A stretch of DNA of 64,000 nucleotides from Vreelandella sedimenti. Lineage in GTDB: Bacteria; Pseudomonadota; Gammaproteobacteria; Pseudomonadales; Halomonadaceae. Within the stretch, counting starts at the first letter, position 1. Every line of letters starts with the position of its first letter. Positions 37,097 through 47,148 of the stretch are shown here, piece after piece. Made by a program: the position numbers and the translations under genes. The DNA lies in contig NZ_JACCGK010000011.1 in NCBI RefSeq assembly GCF_013416325.1, forward strand, positions 62,001 through 126,000, read 5' to 3'. The notes below the pieces were generated by a model that searched no databases, was not told the DNA's origin, and saw only the letters and a program-made list of their open reading frames with translations.

Positions 37097-38878
37097 TTAT
37101 TCGGCGGCGGGTTCCGCTTTGACTTTCTGACGTAGACGGATGTTCAAATCTTTCAACTGCTCGGGGCTGACTTCGCCCGGTGCATTGGTCATCAAACAGG
37201 CAGCGCTTTGAGTTTTCGGGAAGGCGATGACTTCACGAATAGTTTTGGCACCGACCATGAGCATGACCAAGCGATCCAAGCCAAAGGCTAAGCCACCATG
37301 AGGCGGTGCACCATACTGAAGTGCATCCAGCAGGAAGCCGAATTTCTCTTGGGCTTCTTCTTCACCGATACCTAGAATCTCAAACACCGTGCTCTGCATG
37401 GTCTGATCGTGGATACGAATAGAGCCACCGCCCAATTCGGTACCGTTGAGCACCATATCGTAAGCGCGTGAAAGCGCGTTGGCAGGGTCTGCCTTGAGCT
37501 CTTCCGGTGTGCAGGAAGGCGCGGTAAAGGGGTGGTGCAGCGGGCTCAGTCGACCACTGTCGTCGGCTTCAAACATTGGGAAGTCGACTACCCACAGTGG
37601 CGCCCACTCTTGAGTATAGAGTTCCAGATCAGCACCGAGCTTGACGCGCAGCGCGCCAATGGCTTCATTAACGATACGGGCTTTATCGGCACCGAAGAAG
37701 ATGATGTCACCATCTTCTGCGCACACGCGGTCGAGCAGCTCTTCAACGATGTTTTCCATAAACTTGACGATCGGAGACTGCAGACCTTCAAGCCCTTTGG
37801 CACGCTCGTTGACCTTGATCCACGCCAAGCCTTTGGCACCGTAGATGCCGACGAACTTGGTATATTCGTCGATCTCTTTGCGCGATAGCTTGGCGCCGCC
37901 GGGTACTTTCAGCGCCGCTACGCGACCATCATCCGCGCTGGCAGGGCCCGAGAAGACCTTGAAATCGACTTGCTGCATCAGGTCGTCGACATCGGTCAGT
38001 TCCAGCGGGATACGCAGATCCGGCTTATCGGAGCCGAAGCGATCCATCGCTTCCTGCCAGGTCATGCGCGGGAACTCAGGCAGTTCGGCTTTTAGCACGC
38101 CTTGGAAAAGCTGACGAATCATGGCTTCGGTGATGCCCATGATGTCGTTCTCTTCCACAAACGACGCCTCGATATCAATCTGGGTGAACTCAGGCTGACG
38201 GTCGGCGCGCAGGTCTTCATCGCGGAAGCACTTGGCAATTTGGTAGTAGCGGTCAAAACCCGCCACCATTAACAGTTGCTTAAACAGTTGCGGCGACTGG
38301 GGTAGTGCAAAGAAACTACCCGCGTGGGTACGGCTAGGCACCAGGTAATCACGAGCGCCCTCTGGTGTCGCGCGGGTAAGCACCGGCGTTTCGATATCCA
38401 GGAAGCCCTGGTTTTCGAGGTATGCGCGCACGTTATGAGAAATACGCGAGCGCAAACGCAGCTTCTCGATCATATCTGGGCGACGCAGATCGATATAGCG
38501 ATGCTTTAAGCGCACTTCTTCGCCGACTTTGCCATGCTCATCCAACTGGAATGGCGGGGTAACGGCGGTATTGAGCACTTCAACGTCTTTTGCCAACACT
38601 TCAATCATACCCGTCGGCATGTTGGCGTTTTGGGTGCCTTCTGGGCGCAGCCGAACGCGACCAGTGATACGCAGGACAAATTCACTGCGGGCACGGTCGG
38701 CATTAGCGAATGCCTCGGCGGTATCAGGATCGACCACGAACTGTGCGATGCCGTCGCGATCGCGCATATCGAGGAAAATTACCCCACCGTGGTCACGGCG
38801 GCGATGAACCCATCCGCATACCGTAACCGTTTGATCCACCAAAGTTTCGTTTAGCTGGCCGCAATAATGGCTGCGCAT
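37097..38878 (-). CDS. aspS: Aspartate-tRNA ligase
   Basis: Class II synthetase charging tRNA-Asp. 593 residues: OB-fold anticodon-binding domain (1-110, [23 protein letters not shown]), motif 2 in [18 protein letters not shown], the bacterial GAD insertion (about 290-420) and motif 3 in [16 protein letters not shown] 38878 is preceded by AGGA at 7 bases; the frame extends nine residues further without family support. It follows fmdB by 65 bases in one transcript. Confidence 0.97.
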   Translation of the reverse strand: MRSHYCGQLNETLVDQTVTVCGWVHRRRDHGGVIFLDMRDRDGIAQFVVDPDTAEAFANADRARSEFVLRITGRVRLRPEGTQNANMPTGMIEVLAKDVEVLNTAVTPPFQLDEHGKVGEEVRLKHRYIDLRRPDMIEKLRLRSRISHNVRAYLENQGFLDIETPVLTRATPEGARDYLVPSRTHAGSFFALPQSPQLFKQLLMVAGFDRYYQIAKCFRDEDLRADRQPEFTQIDIEASFVEENDIMGITEAMIRQLFQGVLKAELPEFPRMTWQEAMDRFGSDKPDLRIPLELTDVDDLMQQVDFKVFSGPASADDGRVAALKVPGGAKLSRKEIDEYTKFVGIYGAKGLAWIKVNERAKGLEGLQSPIVKFMENIVEELLDRVCAEDGDIIFFGADKARIVNEAIGALRVKLGADLELYTQEWAPLWVVDFPMFEADDSGRLSPLHHPFTAPSCTPEELKADPANALSRAYDMVLNGTELGGGSIRIHDQTMQSTVFEILGIGEEEAQEKFGFLLDALQYGAPPHGGLAFGLDRLVMLMVGAKTIREVIAFPKTQSAACLMTNAPGEVSPEQLKDLNIRLRQKVKAEPAAE

Positions 38879-38943
38879 GTCAAATCCTGTTCTGTTACGT
38901 GGCAATGAGTGTGTCGCGGGCGTCCCGACCCTGACTGCCGCGG

Positions 38944-39243
38944 CTATGCCGCGGCGCCCTTGTCTTTGGGAGTAACGCTCTTAGCGGTAGCGCTGGAGTC
39001 GCTTGATTTACCGGCATCTGCAGGGGCAGTTTTGCCATCAGCGGCCAGGTTCTTTTTGCTACCCGTTTTGAAATCAGTTTCGTACCAACCGCCGCCGGCC
39101 AAACGGAATCCCGCTGCCGAGACAAGCCGTTCCAAGCCATCACTTTGGCATGCAGGGCAATCCTTGAGAGGATCGGCGCTAATTTTCTGCAATTTTTCCA
39201 TGCGATGGCCGCAGGCCTTGCACTCATATTCATAGATGGGCAT
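38944..39243 (-). CDS. FmdB-family zinc ribbon protein
   Basis: 99 residues. The N-terminal ribbon [13 protein letters not shown] has CxxC at 8-11 and the second CPAC at 29-32; the mid region [15 protein letters not shown] and an Ala/Lys/Ser-rich tail are as in the family of putative regulators. A ribosome site TAGGAG precedes the ATG. It sits directly upstream of aspS, a common arrangement in gammaproteobacteria. The function is not established. Confidence 0.9.
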   Translation of the reverse strand: MPIYEYECKACGHRMEKLQKISADPLKDCPACQSDGLERLVSAAGFRLAGGGWYETDFKTGSKKNLAADGKTAPADAGKSSDSSATAKSVTPKDKGAAA

Positions 39244-39426
39244 CTTAATGACTCCTAATAATCAACCCTGACAAGCTCAGTTCTAAAGACCCAGCTCTGG
39301 CAAATCCAGTTCTATCTAAAAGACTCGTTCTGAAAAGAAAGAACAATGGCGAACACAAACGCTGCCAGGCTGCAATATGTGGCCAGTCGGGGTAAATTCC
39401 AAGGCTGCGGTTGATAAAGCGCCGCC

Positions 39427-39457
39427 ATTATACCCTTTTGTGCCCCCTGACGAGCAA
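39427..39457 (-). promoter_or_regulatory. Possible promoter of the fmdB-aspS run
   Basis: A consensus TATAAT on the minus strand (39427-39432) with a weak TTGCTC 19 bases upstream (39452-39457). It would give a leader of about 175 bases before fmdB. The -35 is poor. Confidence 0.4.
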
Positions 39458-39494
39458 GGTTATACAGCCCCCTGCGGTTAATGGAGAGAAGAAA

Positions 39495-40436
39495 ATGCCC
39501 CATGCGGTGATACTGGATGCGCAAAGTCTCGGCCCCGAGATCAATTTGGCCGCCATTAAAGAGACGGTTTCAAATCTTGAGGTGTTTGAGCAGACTACCA
39601 CGCAACAAGCGCGAGAACGCCTTGCTAACGCCGATGTAGCGATCGTGAACAAGGTGGTGCTGGACGCCGAGACGCTGCAGCAACTGCCAAAACTGCGGCT
39701 AATATGCGTATTGGCGACAGGCCTCAATAATATCGATCTTGAAAGCGCAAAAGAACACAACATTGAAGTTAAAAATGTCGCGGCTTACGGCACTGCCAGC
39801 GTTTCCCAACACACTTTGATGCTCATGCTCGCCTTAGCCAATCACCTTCCCCAATATCAGCGCGATGTCGCCGCAGGCGAGTGGCAGCGTAGCGCCTTCT
39901 TCTGTTTACAGGATTACCCAACGCTCCAACTGGCAGGTAAACAGCTAGTGATGGTCGGACAAGGCGAGTTAGGTACCGAAGTAGCACGCTTGGCGGAAGC
40001 CTTTGGCATGCAGGTCACCTTTGCCGCCCGCCCCGGCAACGAAGCTAATGATAAGCGCCCTGCCCTTGACGACCTGCTTTCCGATGCCGATGTTATCAGC
40101 CTGCACTGCCCGTTGAGCGAGGCCACCAAGCACTTGATCAATCGGGAGCGCTTAGCGCGCGCCAAGAACTCACTGCTACTGGTCAACTGCGCCCGCGGCG
40201 GGGTTATCGATGAAGTGGCTGCGTTAGAGGCACTGCGTAGCGGCAAGCTGGGTGGATTAGGCGTTGATGTACTGCCCGCTGAACCACCCAGAGATGGGCA
40301 TCCACTGTTGGATGCGCTCAGCGAGCCGCTAAACTTAATTGTCACGCCTCACAACGCCTGGATCACACCGGAAGCGCGCCAGAATATTGTTAGCCTGACA
40401 GCTAACAATATCCTTGAATGGAAAGGCGCCCAATAG
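39495..40436 (+). CDS. D-2-hydroxyacid dehydrogenase (glycerate dehydrogenase/hydroxypyruvate reductase-like)
   Basis: 313 residues of the D-isomer-specific NAD(P)-dependent family. The cofactor loop is VMVGQGELGTEVARL, and the catalytic trio is R234 (NCARGGVID), E263 (LPAEPP) and H286 (TPHNAW). The start at ATG 39495 has GGAGAGAAG in front; a longer frame from 39411 would overlap the fmdB promoter. The exact substrate (hydroxypyruvate, glyoxylate or other) cannot be told from sequence. It is divergent from fmdB-aspS. Confidence 0.85.
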   Translation: MPHAVILDAQSLGPEINLAAIKETVSNLEVFEQTTTQQARERLANADVAIVNKVVLDAETLQQLPKLRLICVLATGLNNIDLESAKEHNIEVKNVAAYGTASVSQHTLMLMLALANHLPQYQRDVAAGEWQRSAFFCLQDYPTLQLAGKQLVMVGQGELGTEVARLAEAFGMQVTFAARPGNEANDKRPALDDLLSDADVISLHCPLSEATKHLINRERLARAKNSLLLVNCARGGVIDEVAALEALRSGKLGGLGVDVLPAEPPRDGHPLLDALSEPLNLIVTPHNAWITPEARQNIVSLTANNILEWKGAQ

Positions 40437-40471
40437 AAACTTGCCGACGAACCAGAGGGCTCTAATAGGCT

Positions 40472-40747
40472 TTACTGGGGGGCAAAGTGGCTCGGGGCGC
40501 GGCAGTTATCCAGCACCTCGAGCTCCACGTGGGTAACTTGTGCACCTTCTGAGCCCTGCCATAGCCATTCGCTTAGCAGCTTGACTGCGTCGGAGTGACC
40601 ACACATCAACACTTCAACCCGGCCATCGGGCAAGTTTTTGGCATAGCCGGTGATACTGTGCTGAAGGGCTTTCTCTTGGGTGGCACGGCGATACCAGACA
40701 CCCTGCACCTTACCGGTCACAAGGGCACGTACACAGCAATCACTCAT
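40472..40747 (-). CDS. yccX: Acylphosphatase
   Basis: Hydrolyses acyl phosphates. 91 residues with VTGKVQGVWYRRATQEKA, where R20 is catalytic, and N38 in GYAKNLPDGRVEV, the two residues required. It is a single gene, 36 bases before yihY on the same strand's transcript order. Confidence 0.94.
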   Translation of the reverse strand: MSDCCVRALVTGKVQGVWYRRATQEKALQHSITGYAKNLPDGRVEVLMCGHSDAVKLLSEWLWQGSEGAQVTHVELEVLDNCRAPSHFAPQ

Positions 40748-40783
40748 ACTTACCTCCTTACCTTGGCGCTTCTTAACAGAGTG

Positions 40784-41683
40784 TTAAACAAACTCGCGTT
40801 TGACAATCACTGCACTATTGCGCGGAATTAGCGGGCGGCCACGGCGTAGCAGCAGTGAGCGGGTGAACGCCGCCCCAAACAGCAATATTAGTGAACTGTA
40901 GTAGACCCACAGCAAAATCATTACCACCGACCCGGCGGCACCATAGGTAGATGCGGTTGCCGTATACGCCAGGTAGATCGCGATCACACTGCGTCCAATA
41001 GTAAACAGTACGGCAGTGACGACAGCACCAATCAACACATCTTGCCAGCGCAACACAACATCGGGAAGTACTTTAAAAATGGTGGCAAATAGCAAGGTGA
41101 CGACACCCAGCGAAACCAGCGACTCCACTGACGTTGTCAGCAAGCTGGCATAAGGCACTAAATTATCGGCGGCCTGGAGCATACCGCGCAAAACGACGCC
41201 TAACACCAGCGATACCATCAGTATAAATCCGATGGAGAGCACCACTGTTAACGATAGCAATCGGCTTTTAATAAAGCGTAAAGCGCTATTAGAAGTGGGC
41301 TTTGCCGTTACGCCCCAAATGGTATTGAGCGAAAATTGCATCTGGGCGAACACGGTTGTTGCACCAATCACCAAGGCCCCTACGCCCAATAGCGTTGGTA
41401 GGATACCCGACTCCTCAATCCTCGACTGAGCGACGGCGTCTTGAATAGCGACAGCTGCGTCAACTCCTAAGGTACCTTGCAGTTGCGCTACAATTTGTCC
41501 CTGAGCCGCCTCTTCTCCCATCACAACACCGATAACTGTGACAGCGATAATAATGGTGGGTGCCAAGGAGAAAAGCGTATAAAACGCTAGTGATCCCGCG
41601 TAGCTAAAAGCATTTCTCTCCAACCATAGTGACGTGGCGTCTTGGACTACTTTCCACCAAAAGATAGCGGCGCGTTTAATCAT
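40784..41683 (-). CDS. yihY: YihY/BrkB-family inner membrane protein
   Basis: 299 residues with about six transmembrane helices and the family motif NAFSYAGSLAFYTLFSLAP near the N-terminus, then a long loop (about 85-110) and the late helices SVVMILLWVYYSSLILLFGAAF. Once named tRNA-processing RNase BN in error; the real function is uncertain, with a role in envelope transport suggested. ATG 41683 is chosen because GGGAG lies 5 bases before it; GTG 41689 is an alternative. Confidence 0.92.
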   Translation of the reverse strand: MIKRAAIFWWKVVQDATSLWLERNAFSYAGSLAFYTLFSLAPTIIIAVTVIGVVMGEEAAQGQIVAQLQGTLGVDAAVAIQDAVAQSRIEESGILPTLLGVGALVIGATTVFAQMQFSLNTIWGVTAKPTSNSALRFIKSRLLSLTVVLSIGFILMVSLVLGVVLRGMLQAADNLVPYASLLTTSVESLVSLGVVTLLFATIFKVLPDVVLRWQDVLIGAVVTAVLFTIGRSVIAIYLAYTATASTYGAAGSVVMILLWVYYSSLILLFGAAFTRSLLLRRGRPLIPRNSAVIVKREFV

Positions 41684-41825
41684 ATTCACTCCCTGTATAC
41701 TGGGTATGGAGACGTTTTATAAACGTTATCAATATCCTACTTTTTAGCATACCTAACCACAGCGTTAAGCGCAGTTTTCTGGTACGTTGCATCTCTGAGT
41801 TCACCAAACGCAAAAGGACGCTTGA

Positions 41826-42920
41826 ATGGCTACTGATACTTCGCGCTCTGCGACTGCCTGCGACTTCGACTGTTTGGTGTTTATTGGCCGTTTTCAGCCG
41901 CCACATCTGGGGCATCTCGCGATCGTTCGTGAAGCGCTCAAACGCGCACGGCAGGTCATTGTGTTGGTAGGCTCTTCTTGGCAGGCCCGCTCACTACGTA
42001 ACCCCTGGCGTTTCGACGAACGTCAAGCCATGCTTCGCGCAGGTTTTGACGACGCTGACAATCAACGCTTAGAGATCACCCCGCTACTCGATGCACTCTA
42101 TAACGACGATGTTTGGGTGCGCGATGTGCAGCGCAAAGTGCGCGATTTAGCTGCGCCTGCCAATGCTCGCCTACCACGCATAGGATTGATCGGCGCTAGT
42201 CGTGGCCAGTCGAGCTACTACCTTTCACTGTTTCCTCAGTGGGAGTCAGTCAGTGTGCCGTCGGTGGAGGGCATTTCAGCCAGTCAAATACGTGAGCGAC
42301 TGTTTCGCTCGCCCAGCTCAACGAATGACTACCTGAGTACCGGTGCTTACCACGATTTACCGCCGGGAGTAGTGGAGAGCGTCAAACACTTTTGCAATGA
42401 GCGCGCCTATCAGCGCCTGCTTGAAGAGCAGCAGTTGTTGGACCAGTACCGTCAGGCCTGGGCTCACGCTCCCTACCCGCCTATTTTTGTCACGGTCAAC
42501 GCGGTGGTCGTGCAGTCAGGCCATGTGCTGCTGGTACGACGCACGGCGGCGCCGGGGAAAGGCCTTTATGCCCTGCCTGGGGGGTTTATCAACCCCCACG
42601 AACGGCTACTGGATGCCTGCTTGCGTGAGCTTCGCGAGCGCATTCGCTTAAAGGTTCCTGAACCCGTGCTCAAAGGCTCACTGCGTGGCCAACGCCTGTT
42701 TGATGAACCCCACCGCAGCTGGCGCGGGCGCACCTTGGCGGAAGCTTTCTATTTTGCGCTACGCCCCGATCAGCATCTGCCACGCCTAAAGCCCGTTAAA
42801 GGCGGTGATCATGCGCGCTGGGTAGCGCTTGCCGATCTCGAGCCCGACAGCCTGTTTGAAGATCACTTCTTTATCATTCAGAACTTCCTAGGGCTACCCG
42901 CCGATTTTGGCAGTAGCTAA
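41826..42920 (+). CDS. nadM: Bifunctional NMN adenylyltransferase/Nudix hydrolase
   Basis: 364 residues. The N-terminal nucleotidyltransferase (about 15-185) has FIGRFQPPHLGHLAIV with the nucleotide-binding H-x-G-H and ISASQIRERLFR; it makes NAD from NMN and ATP. The C-terminal Nudix domain (about 215-355) has GGFINPHERLLDACLRELRER, in which one of the usual EE glutamates is R, so hydrolase activity may be altered. The family fusion is known in bacteria. AAAGGACG precedes the ATG. It is convergent with the LysR gene. Confidence 0.92.
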   Translation: MATDTSRSATACDFDCLVFIGRFQPPHLGHLAIVREALKRARQVIVLVGSSWQARSLRNPWRFDERQAMLRAGFDDADNQRLEITPLLDALYNDDVWVRDVQRKVRDLAAPANARLPRIGLIGASRGQSSYYLSLFPQWESVSVPSVEGISASQIRERLFRSPSSTNDYLSTGAYHDLPPGVVESVKHFCNERAYQRLLEEQQLLDQYRQAWAHAPYPPIFVTVNAVVVQSGHVLLVRRTAAPGKGLYALPGGFINPHERLLDACLRELRERIRLKVPEPVLKGSLRGQRLFDEPHRSWRGRTLAEAFYFALRPDQHLPRLKPVKGGDHARWVALADLEPDSLFEDHFFIIQNFLGLPADFGSS

Positions 42921-42937
42921 ACGTTGTCTGACGAGCG

Positions 42938-43855
42938 TTAGGCTTGTAGGAAATCCCGTGGCAGCTTCATCATCTGCCGCCATAAACGCTCTACGCCGGG
43001 CTTATGCACCATCGAGCAGCGATATAAGCGGATTTCCAGGGGGATATCCCAGCTAGGGTCACCTGCCCTCACCAAACGGCCACTTTTCAGCTCTTCACGA
43101 ATACAAAAATCGGGTATCCATGCGACGCCAACGCCCTGTAATACCATTCCTTTCAGGCCTTCAGCCATGGCCGTTTCATATACCGTACGCAGCTTCATAC
43201 GCAGCGGGTCATTTTTCAGTAGCATGCGCACACTGCGCCCTAAAAAGGCCCCCTGTGTGTACGAAAGATAGGGAATGGAAGCGTCGTGCTGGAGTGAAAA
43301 TTTTGCTTTCCCATGCTCATCTGGCAACGAAACGGGCAGCATATTGACCTTACCAATTGAGAAAGAGGGGAATACTTCAGCGTCCAGCTGCATCGTCGCA
43401 AAGGGGTCGTAGTAGGCGAGCATCAGATCGCAGTTGCCCTCTCGCAGCACATGTATGGCTTCGCCCACATTCATGGCCACCAAGCGGGTCGGCAACTCGC
43501 CCAAACCCTGCTGCAGGCGGGAGATCCAGGGCGGGTAAAAACTCAATGCCAGGGAATGCGCCGCGACAATATCCAACGCCTCATTGGCGATAGAGAGACC
43601 GCGCAAATGGCTTAGTGATTCGTTTAACTGTTCGACCAGATTGCGCGCAGTAACCAAAAACAGCTGCCCTTCGGGCGTTAACCCGACGGGGGTGGTTGAA
43701 CGATCCACCAAGGTGACATCAACGGCCTGCTCCAACGCTCGAATACGGCGACTAAAGGCCGGCTGAGTCACGTGTCGCTGGCGTGCTGACGCAGAGAAGC
43801 TGCGTGTATTGGCTAGCGCTACAAAATCTTCTAGCCATTTTGTTTCAAGATTCAC
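42938..43855 (-). CDS. LysR-family regulator, HypT (YjiE)-like
   Basis: 305 residues. The winged HTH (1-60) reads NLETKWLEDFVALANTRSF, then QPAFSRRIRALEQAVDVTLVDR; the effector domain contains AHSLALSFYPPWIS. NLETKWL, QPAFSRRIRALEQ and AAHSLSL-like blocks match E. coli HypT, a hypochlorite-responsive activator, better than other LysR members. HypT is activated by oxidation of methionines; I did not establish whether these are conserved. GTG start with AGGAG at 7 bases. The target genes are unknown; it does not sit divergent from an obvious target, only 63 bases before cls. Confidence 0.85.
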   Translation of the reverse strand: MNLETKWLEDFVALANTRSFSASARQRHVTQPAFSRRIRALEQAVDVTLVDRSTTPVGLTPEGQLFLVTARNLVEQLNESLSHLRGLSIANEALDIVAAHSLALSFYPPWISRLQQGLGELPTRLVAMNVGEAIHVLREGNCDLMLAYYDPFATMQLDAEVFPSFSIGKVNMLPVSLPDEHGKAKFSLQHDASIPYLSYTQGAFLGRSVRMLLKNDPLRMKLRTVYETAMAEGLKGMVLQGVGVAWIPDFCIREELKSGRLVRAGDPSWDIPLEIRLYRCSMVHKPGVERLWRQMMKLPRDFLQA

Positions 43856-43918
43856 CCCATGACTCCTTGTCTCACCCTGCGTTCGAGCATCTCGGTTTTC
43901 CTTATTAGGCTGACGTAA

Positions 43919-45340
43919 CTATTGAACCGGGGCCATTAAATAGGCCGCCCGCGAAACGACTTTCATCCACACCGGGCGTTGGTTAATTTCATCGATAGTG
44001 ACACGACGGCAGTGAGCAAAGTCTTTTTCCAGCATCGCCTCGACACTGGTAGCAAAATCGCGGCTAGGAATATACGCGGTAATCTCAAAATTTAACCGAA
44101 ACGAGCGATTATCCAAATTGACTGTCCCTACAGTGGCTGCTTCGTTGTCTACAAGGATGACTTTTTGGTGTAAAAACCCAGGAAGGTAACGGTATATTTT
44201 AACACCCGCCCTTAACATATCGGGTAGAAATGAGAATGCAGAGAGGAAAACCAACAAGTGGTCGGGGCGCTCCGGAATCATCACCCGAACATCAACGCCG
44301 CGCATCGCTGCAAGTCGTAGCGCATCCTGAACGCCCTGGTCAGGGACGAAATAGGGGCTGGTCACCCACAGGCGCTGCTTGGCGCTATGAATGACCTGCT
44401 GAACGAGTAGACTGGCTGTATCCTGACGATCAGCGGGCCCAGAAGGCACGATCACCACATGATAATCGGCCACAGAGGACGACGTGTCAGCCATCCAGTT
44501 CAGGCTAATCACTTCATCCGTCGCCCAGTGCCAATCTTCCCAAAATGCCTCCTGCAAGCCCAGCACGCTGGGCCCTTCAAGCTTGAGATGGGTGTCCCGC
44601 CAAGGCCCGTGCCGTGGATTCTCGCCGAGATATTCGACCCCAACATTAAAGCCCCCTATCCAACCCTCTTTGCCGTCTATTACCGTCACTTTGCGATGGT
44701 TACGGAAGTTAAGCTGAAAACGGTGCTTAAAGCCTCGCGATGAGCGAAAGGCACTCACGGCCACCCCATCGCTGATTAAATCATTGAGGTAGCTATCGGC
44801 TAACTTGCGGCTACCCACTTCATCATAAAGAAAATAGACCCGCACGCCGCGCCGGGCAGCACGCTGTAAATGGTACTTCAAGCGTTGCCCGAGAGCGTCG
44901 TCGCGAACAATGAAAAACTGCACCAAGGCATACTGTTCCGCACGGTCAATACCATCAAACAGGCTCTCAAACGTTGCTGGCCCGTCAATGAGCAGTGTCG
45001 CTTGATTGCCATGGGTTAGCGGCATCATGGCAAGCTGCTCGACCGCCTGAATATCAGCGTTGGTAGAGGGCGCAACGTAGGGCTGAACGTTAGCCCGGTA
45101 GCGCACTAGAACCCGGCGTAGCACGGTGTCCCGCTGGCCTCGGGCAGACACATAGCCATAAAACCTTGGACGCCCGAAAAACCAGTACGCTGGAAGCGCG
45201 ACATAAGGGAACGTCAGCAGCGAGATGATCCAGGCCACGGCCCCCTGAGAGGTGCGACTAGACATCAGCGCCATAATGGCTGAAACGATGCCGAGCAGAT
45301 GTATCAGTAAGATGCTGGTCCCTAGCAACCAAGAGGTCAT
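43919..45340 (-). CDS. cls: Cardiolipin synthase
   Basis: Makes cardiolipin in the inner membrane by phosphatidyl transfer. 473 residues: two N-terminal helices (about 1-55, ILLIHLLGIVSAIMA and ISLLTFPYVALPAYWFF), then two HKD motifs, NHRKVTVIDGKEGWIGG and LHQKVILVDNEAATVG. ATG 45340 has AAGGA 7 bases before it and beats GTG 45346. Cardiolipin rises with salinity in halophiles, so osmotic control is plausible but not visible. It is separated from the fumarase by a terminator. Confidence 0.95.
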   Translation of the reverse strand: MTSWLLGTSILLIHLLGIVSAIMALMSSRTSQGAVAWIISLLTFPYVALPAYWFFGRPRFYGYVSARGQRDTVLRRVLVRYRANVQPYVAPSTNADIQAVEQLAMMPLTHGNQATLLIDGPATFESLFDGIDRAEQYALVQFFIVRDDALGQRLKYHLQRAARRGVRVYFLYDEVGSRKLADSYLNDLISDGVAVSAFRSSRGFKHRFQLNFRNHRKVTVIDGKEGWIGGFNVGVEYLGENPRHGPWRDTHLKLEGPSVLGLQEAFWEDWHWATDEVISLNWMADTSSSVADYHVVIVPSGPADRQDTASLLVQQVIHSAKQRLWVTSPYFVPDQGVQDALRLAAMRGVDVRVMIPERPDHLLVFLSAFSFLPDMLRAGVKIYRYLPGFLHQKVILVDNEAATVGTVNLDNRSFRLNFEITAYIPSRDFATSVEAMLEKDFAHCRRVTIDEINQRPVWMKVVSRAAYLMAPVQ

Positions 45341-45368
45341 AGCCACGTCCTTATATAGCCCTCAAAAA

Positions 45369-45395
45369 GAACAAGGCCTCGCCGTCAGCGAGGCC
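45369..45395 (-). terminator. Terminator downstream of the fumarase gene
   Basis: Stem GGCCTCGC/GCGAGGCC (45375-45382/45388-45395), 5-base loop, then on the minus strand a T-rich stretch (TTGTTCTTTTT). It lies between the fumarase stop and the cls start. Confidence 0.8.
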
Positions 45396-45432
45396 CTTAT
45401 GCGTCTAAAGCCTAATCAACCTTACCACTCCA

Positions 45433-46938
45433 TTACGCCGACTGGGCAATAATCTCTTTCCACTTCGCAGGTCCGGTTTGATGTACCGATGTGCCCAGGC
45501 TATCAACGGCGACGGTCACCGGCATATCTTCAACCTCAAATTCGTAGATTGCTTCCATGCCTAAGTCTTCGAAGCCCACTACCCGCGATTTTTTAATCGC
45601 TTGAGCGACCAGATAAGCCGATCCGCCGACCGCCATTAAGTACACCGCCTCATTGTCACGAATAGCATCAATGGCAGCTTGGCCACGTTCTGCTTTGCCG
45701 ACCATACCTAACAGGCCAGTCTCTTCCAGCATAGTGCGGGTGAATTTATCCATTCGTGTGGCAGTGGTTGGGCCAGCGGGACCAACGACTTCGTCACCAA
45801 TGGGGTCAACCGGGCCGACGTAGTAGATAAAGCGACCTTTCATATCCACTGGCAGCGGTTCGCCTTTGGCCAGCATATCGACCATGCGCTTATGAGCCGC
45901 ATCGCGGCCCGTTAGCAGCTTACCGTTCAACAGCAGCGTATCACCGGGCTGCCAGGTTTTGACTTCAGCGGGGGTCACTGTATCAAGGTTGACACGTTTG
46001 ACGTTCTCGCCCGCCTCGCGAGTGATTTCCGGCCAATCCTCAAGCTTCGGCGGCTCAAGCACCGCGGGGCCAGAGCCGTCCAGAGTAAAGTGGGCATGTC
46101 GAGTCGCCGCGCAGTTGGGAATAATCGCTACCGGCTTGTTAGCCGCATGGGTCGGATAGTCTTTGACTTTGATATCCAGCACGGTGGTTAAGCCGCCTAG
46201 GCCTTGGGCACCAATACCGCTATTGTTGACTTTATCAAACAGCTCTAAACGCAGCTCTTCGGCACGATTGCTGGGGCCACGGGCCTGCAGATCCTGAATA
46301 TCGATAGGATCGAGTAGCGCCTCTTTGGCAATCATCATGGCCTTTTCGGCGGTGCCGCCGATCCCAATCCCCAGCATACCGGGTGGACACCAGCCAGCGC
46401 CCATCTTCGGAAGCTGCTCCATTACCCAATCCACAACGCTGTCGGAAGGGTTAAGCATGGCAAATTTAGACTTGGCTTCACTACCACCGCCCTTCGCTGC
46501 CACGTGAATATCGACCGTATCACCGGGCACAATCGAGTGGTGAATAATCGCCGGGGTGTTGTCTTTGGTGTTGGCTCGCTTGCCGTCAGGATCCGCTAGC
46601 ACCGAAGCGCGCAGAATGTTATCTGGCAGCAGGTAAGCGCGACGAACACCTTCATTGATCATGTCGTCCAGGCTCATGTCCGCCTCCCAGGTAACGTTCA
46701 TGCCCACGTGAACGAATACGGTGACGATGCCGGTGTCCTGACAGATTGGGCGGTGCCCGGTGGCGCACATGCGCGAGTTAATCAAAATCTGAGCGATGGC
46801 GTCTTTGGCGGCGGGGTTCTCTTCGCGCTCATAGGCAGCTGCCATGGCGTCGATGAAATCTTTGGGATGGTAGTAAGAGATGTACTGCAGAGCATCGGCA
46901 ACGCTTTGAATAACGTCGTCCTGGCGAATCACGGTCAT
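45433..46938 (-). CDS. Class I fumarate hydratase (4Fe-4S)
   Basis: Interconverts fumarate and malate in the TCA cycle. 501 residues, the single-chain class I form with the alpha part (about 1-290) and beta part (about 310-495). Cluster cysteines are in RPICQDTGI, GAGWCPPGMLG and IIPNCAATRH. The catalytic loop NKPVAIIPN and the beta motif YYVGPVDPIGDEVVGPAGPTTATRMD (read in parts) are as in FumA/FumB. The oxygen-sensitive cluster would need the Fe-S genes found elsewhere in this window. ATG 46938 follows AGGAG. Confidence 0.95.
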   Translation of the reverse strand: MTVIRQDDVIQSVADALQYISYYHPKDFIDAMAAAYEREENPAAKDAIAQILINSRMCATGHRPICQDTGIVTVFVHVGMNVTWEADMSLDDMINEGVRRAYLLPDNILRASVLADPDGKRANTKDNTPAIIHHSIVPGDTVDIHVAAKGGGSEAKSKFAMLNPSDSVVDWVMEQLPKMGAGWCPPGMLGIGIGGTAEKAMMIAKEALLDPIDIQDLQARGPSNRAEELRLELFDKVNNSGIGAQGLGGLTTVLDIKVKDYPTHAANKPVAIIPNCAATRHAHFTLDGSGPAVLEPPKLEDWPEITREAGENVKRVNLDTVTPAEVKTWQPGDTLLLNGKLLTGRDAAHKRMVDMLAKGEPLPVDMKGRFIYYVGPVDPIGDEVVGPAGPTTATRMDKFTRTMLEETGLLGMVGKAERGQAAIDAIRDNEAVYLMAVGGSAYLVAQAIKKSRVVGFEDLGMEAIYEFEVEDMPVTVAVDSLGTSVHQTGPAKWKEIIAQSA

Positions 46939-47148
46939 GGACTAATAGCTCCTAGGTTATCGTCTAGTCAGCGGCTTTCTTCCGCGCCCGCGGAGGTGCC
47001 GTCTTAGCGTGCTACCAGTATACCGTATTGGCACTTACGCAGCAGCAATCCCTGGCGTCTATCTGAATACTATGGTTATGGCTTTAGTCGACGGTACCCC
47101 TTAAGCAAGATAACGGTATAAAAAATGGTAGCGTATGCTTTCAGCAAG

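Noticed and set aside
39312-39422. A 37-38-codon open frame on the minus strand with one hydrophobic stretch upstream of fmdB
   Set aside because: Its ATG is inside the consensus TATAAT of the likely fmdB promoter, so the transcript would begin after the start codon, and there is no ribosome site.
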